Assembly (NCBI GenBank): GCA_947176485.1
Contig: CAMWQS010000017.1
Location: 1 to 17,011, forward strand
Source: an uncultured Clostridia bacterium
Lineage (GTDB): Bacteria > Bacillota > Clostridia > Christensenellales > Borkfalkiaceae
Direction of reading: 5' to 3'
Length of the DNA: 17,011 bases
Below the pieces are notes generated by a model that was given only the letters and a program-made list of their open reading frames with translations, had not been told where the DNA came from and searched no databases. The first letter of the stretch is position 1. Each line of letters opens with the position of its first letter. The position numbers and the translations under genes are program-made. Shown here one piece after another: positions 13,501 through 17,011 of the stretch.

Positions 13501-13529
13501 ATTATAGCTCATTTTATTAAAAAAGTAAA
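13501..13529 (-). promoter_or_regulatory. promoter of the CvpA-like gene
   Basis: On the minus strand, TTTACT (13529-13524), 17 bp, and a perfect TATAAT (13506-13501) make a good sigma-A promoter. Transcription should start near 13494, about 12 nt before the ATG at 13482. Confidence 0.65.
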
Positions 13530-13554
13530 CGGTTTATTACCGATTAAGTTTAAA

Positions 13555-13584
13555 CGGCGCGGCGATTTAAAAATCGCCGCGCCG
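13555..13584 (-). terminator. intrinsic terminator after sigG
   Basis: GGCGCGGCGATTT (13556-13568) and AAATCGCCGCGCC (13571-13583) form a perfect 13-bp stem with a two-base nominal loop. On the minus strand GTTTAAACTTAAT follows, a short T-rich run. It begins about 16 bases after the sigG stop. Confidence 0.8.
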
Positions 13585-13599
13585 CCAAACCGTTAACAA

Positions 13600-14370
13600 C
13601 TACGATATACAAGCCTTTATTTGTTTTAAGGCGGTTTTTTCTAAACGGGAAACCTGCGCTTGGGATATGCCGACCTCGCGGGAAATTTCCGTTTGGGTTT
13701 TGCCCTCGAAATATCTTAAAAACAGTATCTTTTTTTCTCTGCCTTCCAAGTGGTTTATCGCCTCGTACAAGGCGGTTTTTTCCGTCCACACCTCGTCGTT
13801 GTTCTTTTCGTCGAATATCTGGTCCATTAAAAGCAGCGTGTCGCCCGCCTTGTTGAACACCGGCTCGTACAAGGAAACGGGGTCCGATATGGCGTCCAAC
13901 GCATAGGCAACTTCAGAAACGGCAATGTGCATTTCGGAAGCGATTTTGTCGTAGGTTACGTCCTCGTCGTCGACTTCAAGCTTTTCGCGCACCTTCAAAA
14001 TTTGATACGCGGTGTCGCGTATAGACCTTGAAACCCTTAACGAATTTCCGTCGCGTAAATACCTTTTAATCTCACCCAAAATCATAGGCACGGCGTAGGT
14101 TGAAAACTTGACGCCAACCGACAAATCGAAGTTATCGATTGCCTTTATAAGCCCCACGCAGCCTGCCTGGAACACGTCGTCGGCGTTGGCTTTCTTTGCC
14201 CAGAACCTTCTTACAAGCGACAGAACGAGGCGCATATTGCCGACGATGAACCTTTCACGCGCACGCTCGTCGCCCGCCTTCAATTTTATCATAAGTTCTT
14301 CCTGCTCTTTTGCGGACAAAAGGGGCAACCCCGAAGTGTCGACTCCGCAGATAACGACTTTTTGCAACAT
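13600..14370 (-). CDS. sigG: RNA polymerase sigma-G, late forespore
   Basis: The product is 256 residues, the length of Bacillus SigG. The SigG-specific N-terminus VVICGVDTSGLPLL is present. Region 2 is seen in GNMRLVLSLVRRFW, DDVFQAGCVGLIKAIDNFD and KFSTYAVPMILGEIKRYLRD. Region 3 includes RVSRSIRDTAYQ, and region 4 ends in TQTEISREVGISQAQVSRLEK. This sigma factor drives late forespore genes after engulfment. The gene lies 56 bp after sigE. The start is fixed by a perfect AGGAGG about nine bases before the ATG. In Bacillus sigG is switched on by sigma-F, and I do not see a convincing sigma-F box in the short gap. Confidence 0.95.
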   Translation of the reverse strand: MLQKVVICGVDTSGLPLLSAKEQEELMIKLKAGDERARERFIVGNMRLVLSLVRRFWAKKANADDVFQAGCVGLIKAIDNFDLSVGVKFSTYAVPMILGEIKRYLRDGNSLRVSRSIRDTAYQILKVREKLEVDDEDVTYDKIASEMHIAVSEVAYALDAISDPVSLYEPVFNKAGDTLLLMDQIFDEKNNDEVWTEKTALYEAINHLEGREKKILFLRYFEGKTQTEISREVGISQAQVSRLEKTALKQIKACIS

Positions 14371-14426
14371 AAAAATTTCCTCCTTTTTTATGTAGAGAAA
14401 ATTTTTACGCCGCCCGCTTTTTACGG

Positions 14427-15125
14427 TCAGTTAATCTGCCGCGATATGTCCTTTTTAAGTTTTGAAATTATCTTCTTTTCAAGACGCGAAATGTAGCTTT
14501 GGGAAATACCAAGCTTATCGGCAACGTCCTTTTGGGTCATACCCTCGCCGCCGTCAAGCCCGAACCGCATCTTCATTATGCGCTGTTCACGCGGTGAAAG
14601 CTTATCCAAAGAGGTCTTTAAAAGCTCCTTTTCCACCCCGCCCTCGACGTCCGAATAAACGGCGTCCGCGTCCGTGCCCATAACGTCGGATAAAAGCAGC
14701 TCGTTGCCCTCCCAGTCGGTGTTCAAAGGCTCGTCAAAGCTCACCTCTTGCCTCAGCTTTGCCATACGGCGGAGATACATTAAAATCTCGTTTTCGATAC
14801 AGCGCGAGGCGTAGGTTGCAAGCTTTATGTTCTTATCCGATTTAAACGAATTTATAGCCTTGATAAGCCCGATAGTTCCCACCGAAACGAGGTCGTCGCC
14901 GTCCGCGCCCGTCCCCTCGAACTTCTTGGCTATGTACACTACTAAGCGCAGGTTATGTTCAACCAGCTCGGCTTTCGCCCTCTCGTCGCCGTTTTCCAAA
15001 AGGGTTATCTTGTCGCTTTCTTCCTCTTGGGAAAGTGGCAGCGGCAAAGCCTCGGTCCCGCAAATATAATCAAGAGTGTTCTTACCGAAAAGCGAAAGTA
15101 AAAGTTGCTTTATTTTTTCAAACAT
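14427..15125 (-). CDS. sigE: RNA polymerase sigma-E, early mother cell (pro-protein)
   Basis: The product is 232 residues. Diagnostic SigE sequence runs are present: CGTEALPLPLS (22-32), RLVVYIAKKFEGTG (60-73), KLATYASRCIENEILMYLRR (101-120), SFDEPLNTDWEGNELLLSDV (129-148) and region 4 TQKDVADKLGISQSYISRLEK (197-217). It is made as an inactive membrane-bound precursor. By alignment from memory with Bacillus, the pro-part is cut just before Y20. The amphipathic pro-sequence MFEKIKQLLLSLFGKNTLD is only about 19 residues, shorter than the roughly 27 of Bacillus. The start overlaps the end of spoIIGA by eight bases, with GGAGG upstream, so protease and substrate are co-translated. Confidence 0.95.
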   Translation of the reverse strand: MFEKIKQLLLSLFGKNTLDYICGTEALPLPLSQEEESDKITLLENGDERAKAELVEHNLRLVVYIAKKFEGTGADGDDLVSVGTIGLIKAINSFKSDKNIKLATYASRCIENEILMYLRRMAKLRQEVSFDEPLNTDWEGNELLLSDVMGTDADAVYSDVEGGVEKELLKTSLDKLSPREQRIMKMRFGLDGGEGMTQKDVADKLGISQSYISRLEKKIISKLKKDISRQIN

Positions 15126-15909
15126 TGATATCCTCCAGCAAATCGGGGTGCAGCACCGCCGTATTTATGCGTTGCGGACTTATCCCGATTTTAACCCCGT
15201 TATAATTATTTTTCTTTTCTCCGAAGTCTATCTCGATTTTGTCCGCCGTGAATATCTTGATTATTTTACTCCCCGCAACAGTATGTATTTTTACGCCGTC
15301 TTTTATGCGGCTTTCGTCCACGATTTTTTGTGCAACCTCTTTCGGAATAATGCTTACGGGCGCGCCTCTGCAGTACACCTTGTTACCGCTGTCGAAAAAG
15401 CCCTTGACTTCCGCGCTACTGTTGCCCACGAAAAAGCGGACGGTAACCACTTCCTTGCTGCTTTTTTTAAGGCGGGCTGCAAGCTTTTTTGCACCTATTA
15501 TAATAATTAACGCGCCGAAAAGCGGAATGCCCACGGGTATTTTCGAAAGAATGAACCCTTCCCCCGCCGCGTAGTCAAGCCCCGCAAGCGAGAAAATACC
15601 TATAAGCGCGCCGCCCAAAATTGCGGTGAATATAAGGAACGCAAAAGAATATTTTAAATAGCTTTTTATTCCCTTGAACTTACCCGCAACTAAGCAGATT
15701 AAAAACCCCGAACAGACCTTTACGACCACCGACCACACCACGCCTAATTTAAATAAAGGAAACACGACGGCGAACGCCGCGCCGAGAATTGCGGCGATTA
15801 AAATCCGCCAAAAAGGTGACGGATTTTTTACGGCAACCTTCGCCGCGTACAGCAGCGTAAAGTCCATACAAAAGTTTTCAAGAACGGCAAGTTCAATATA
15901 GACCTGCAT
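15118..15909 (-). CDS. spoIIGA: SpoIIGA, pro-SigE processing protease
   Basis: The product is 263 residues, slightly short for the family (about 290-310). The N-terminal half has five hydrophobic segments (about 6-26, 35-52, 57-77, 88-108, 124-141). The C-terminal half is the aspartic-protease domain with GFFDSGN (170-176, catalytic aspartate 173), then GAPVSIIPKEVAQ and a late IGISP segment. SpoIIGA sits in the asymmetric septum and activates pro-SigE after a forespore signal. The gene directly precedes sigE and overlaps it by eight bases. The start ATG has no Shine-Dalgarno, and the -10 box lies only ten bases upstream. Confidence 0.92.
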   Translation of the reverse strand: MQVYIELAVLENFCMDFTLLYAAKVAVKNPSPFWRILIAAILGAAFAVVFPLFKLGVVWSVVVKVCSGFLICLVAGKFKGIKSYLKYSFAFLIFTAILGGALIGIFSLAGLDYAAGEGFILSKIPVGIPLFGALIIIIGAKKLAARLKKSSKEVVTVRFFVGNSSAEVKGFFDSGNKVYCRGAPVSIIPKEVAQKIVDESRIKDGVKIHTVAGSKIIKIFTADKIEIDFGEKKNNYNGVKIGISPQRINTAVLHPDLLEDINV

Positions 15910-15919
15910 TGTAAAAGGT

Positions 15920-15974
15920 ATTATAGCGTGTCCGTCCCGTCGAAAATAAAGATAAACCGTCGCATTCTGTCGAA
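15920..15974 (-). promoter_or_regulatory. Spo0A-type promoter of spoIIGA-sigE
   Basis: On the minus strand a perfect TATAAT lies at 15925-15920, with no TTGACA-like -35 at normal spacing. On the plus strand, 0A-box-like heptamers (consensus TGTCGAA) occur at 15938-15944 (CGTCGAA), 15958-15964 (CGTCGCA) and 15968-15974 (exact TGTCGAA). They are 20 and 10 bp apart, so all are on one helix face. Spo0A-activated spoIIG promoters of Bacillus have just this mix of poor -35 and tandem 0A boxes. Confidence 0.65.
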
Positions 15975-15985
15975 TTATGTAAACT

Positions 15986-16013
15986 GAAAAACGGGCTAAA
16001 AACTCAGCCCGTT
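15986..16013 (-). terminator. terminator overlapping the dusB stop codon
   Basis: On the minus strand, AACGGGCT (16013-16006) pairs with AGCCCGTT (15997-15990) and is followed by TTTC. The first arm codes for the last residues of DusB, and the stop TAG (15998-15996) is partly inside the second arm. It insulates the spoIIGA promoter from read-through. Confidence 0.8.
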
Positions 16014-16937
16014 CAATATTTCTTCCACTTCTTCGGTTGTGTTTGCTTTGAAAAGCTTGGCGCGCAGCTCGGCGGCGTTAGGGGTGCCCTTTAAATAAAA
16101 GCCCACCATTTTGCGCATGTACACGCACGCGAACTTTTCACCGTATATATCGCGTGTTTTTTTCAGCTGCTCACGCACGGCACGCTTTTTGTCTATACCT
16201 TCAAGCCCCGTAATTTCGGCAAAGAGCCACGGCTTGTACATTGCGCCGCGTGCAACCATAACCCCGTCCGCGCCCGTTTCGTTAAAAAGTTCTTCGGCGT
16301 CCGTTTTGGAAAAAATACCGCCGTTTGCGATAACGGGAATATTTACCGCTTTCTTTGCCTCGGCAATTGCCCCGAAGTTGACTTCGCCCGCGTAAATTTT
16401 ATCACGCGTTCTGCCGTGTACGCTTATCATATCCGCGCCCGCATCCTCACACAGCTTTGCGAAATCGCCGCTAACCAAATGCGAACCATCAAGCCCTATG
16501 CGGAATTTAACCGAAATATTTTTACCGCTTTTTTTACACTCTTTAATAATATTTGCGGCAAGGTCAAAATCGTTTAACAGCGCACTGCCCTCGCCGTTTT
16601 TGTAAATTTTAGGCACGGGGCAACCCATATTTATATCGATTAAATCGAAGATAGCAAGTGCATCGCTTTCGCACGCCTTGCGCATATAATACGGGTCGTT
16701 GCCGAAGATTTGGCACGCCTTAATTCCATCGTAATCTTCGGAAACGTAAAGCAGCTCCTTAGTCTTTTCGCTGCCGTAGCAAAGCCCCTTTGCACTTACC
16801 ATTTCGGTAAAAGTCAGCCCCGCACCAAAGCCGTAACACAAATCGCGGAAGGGCGAATTGGTGTAGCCCGCAAGGGGTGCCAAAAAGATATTGTTTTTAG
16901 TATGTAGTTTGCCTATTTTAATTTGTTTTAACTGCAT
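15996..16937 (-). CDS. dusB: tRNA-dihydrouridine synthase
   Basis: The product is 313 residues, typical of the bacterial DusB group. FMN-binding TIM-barrel features are APLAGYTNSPFR (20-31), TEMVSAKGL (44-52), the catalytic cysteine in DINMGCPVPK (Cys106), KFRIGLDGS, SVHGRTRDKIYAGEV, PVIANGGI and ADGVMVARGAMYKPWLF. The enzyme reduces specific uridines in tRNA with NADPH. The ATG at 16937 is preceded by a weak GGCGAAAA. It overlaps the 3' end of the upstream gene by 20 bases, so translation is probably coupled. The terminator begins inside its last codons. Confidence 0.95.
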   Translation of the reverse strand: MQLKQIKIGKLHTKNNIFLAPLAGYTNSPFRDLCYGFGAGLTFTEMVSAKGLCYGSEKTKELLYVSEDYDGIKACQIFGNDPYYMRKACESDALAIFDLIDINMGCPVPKIYKNGEGSALLNDFDLAANIIKECKKSGKNISVKFRIGLDGSHLVSGDFAKLCEDAGADMISVHGRTRDKIYAGEVNFGAIAEAKKAVNIPVIANGGIFSKTDAEELFNETGADGVMVARGAMYKPWLFAEITGLEGIDKKRAVREQLKKTRDIYGEKFACVYMRKMVGFYLKGTPNAAELRAKLFKANTTEEVEEILNGLSF

Positions 16938-17011
16938 TTTTCGCCAGCATCCAATAATAATCCCAACGCGAGGGGTCCATTTCTTCTATCTTTTCGCCGT
17001 GCTCTTTTGCA
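16918..17011 (-). CDS. 3' end of an unidentified gene (partial)
   Basis: Thirty codons and a TAA (16920-16918) are readable on the minus strand. The peptide contains EEMDPSRWDYYWMLAKNAV and ends in KTN, a composition that looks truly coding, unlike the other frames. The gene runs out of the window and overlaps the dusB start by 20 bases, which suggests one operon. The product is not recognisable from this tail. Confidence 0.6.
   Translation of the reverse strand, partial: AKEHGEKIEEMDPSRWDYYWMLAKNAVKTN

Noticed and set aside
14371..14426. Possible sigma-F promoter before sigG
   Set aside because: Runs such as CCGTAAAA and GGCGTAAAAAT lie in the gap, but their spacing and bases fit the sigma-F consensus too poorly to claim.

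Overview
The window looks like chromosome from an endospore-forming, clostridia-like member of the Bacillota, most likely an uncultured lineage. The main reason is the run spoIIGA-sigE-sigG followed by a YlmC/YmxH-family gene, which is the conserved order of the sporulation sigma cluster in Bacillus and Clostridia. Base composition is moderate, most starts have Shine-Dalgarno sequences, and nearly all genes lie on the minus strand. No tRNA, rRNA, CRISPR array, transposase or phage gene was seen.

Layout, left to right. At 1-35 is only the beginning of a minus-strand gene. It is preceded by a promoter and a structured leader that looks like a transcription attenuator. A membrane-anchored TPR-like protein (204-830, minus) and a lipoprotein (947-1606, plus) are divergent. 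A strong two-way terminator separates the lipoprotein from hemW. The group lepA, single-domain MGMT, hemW follows (minus), preceded by maf and an MreB-like gene with degenerate ATPase motifs. A Ppx/GppA-HD phosphatase (6661-8175) has its own extended -10 promoter. A compact folate operon, folC-folP-folBK (folB and folK fused), spans 8326-11061. Its upstream region (11062-11425) has a good promoter and a ~279-bp element bounded by 9-bp inverted repeats, which is either an interspersed repeat, a structured leader RNA, or both.

On the plus strand, a DUF421 (YetF-like) gene overlaps a DUF4363-like gene (11426-12471) and ends at a 16-bp-stem terminator. The minus strand then carries a YlmC-like PRC-barrel protein with an unusual Pro/Cys-rich tail, a CvpA-like membrane protein, sigG, sigE and spoIIGA. 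The spoIIGA promoter has three 0A-box-like sites in 10/20-bp phase and almost no 5' leader. dusB (tRNA-dihydrouridine synthase) follows, with its terminator overlapping its stop codon. The 3' end of an unidentified gene overlaps the dusB start.

How the genes work together: the right third is the mother-cell/forespore sigma switch. SpoIIGA processes pro-SigE, SigE runs the early mother-cell programme, and SigG runs the late forespore programme. The middle supplies folates. The left third is housekeeping: translation factor EF4, heme chaperone, alkyl-DNA repair, NTP sanitation, and shape or cytoskeleton. The least explained items are the 11080-11358 element, the attenuator-like leader at 36-150, the divergent MreB and the YlmC tail.
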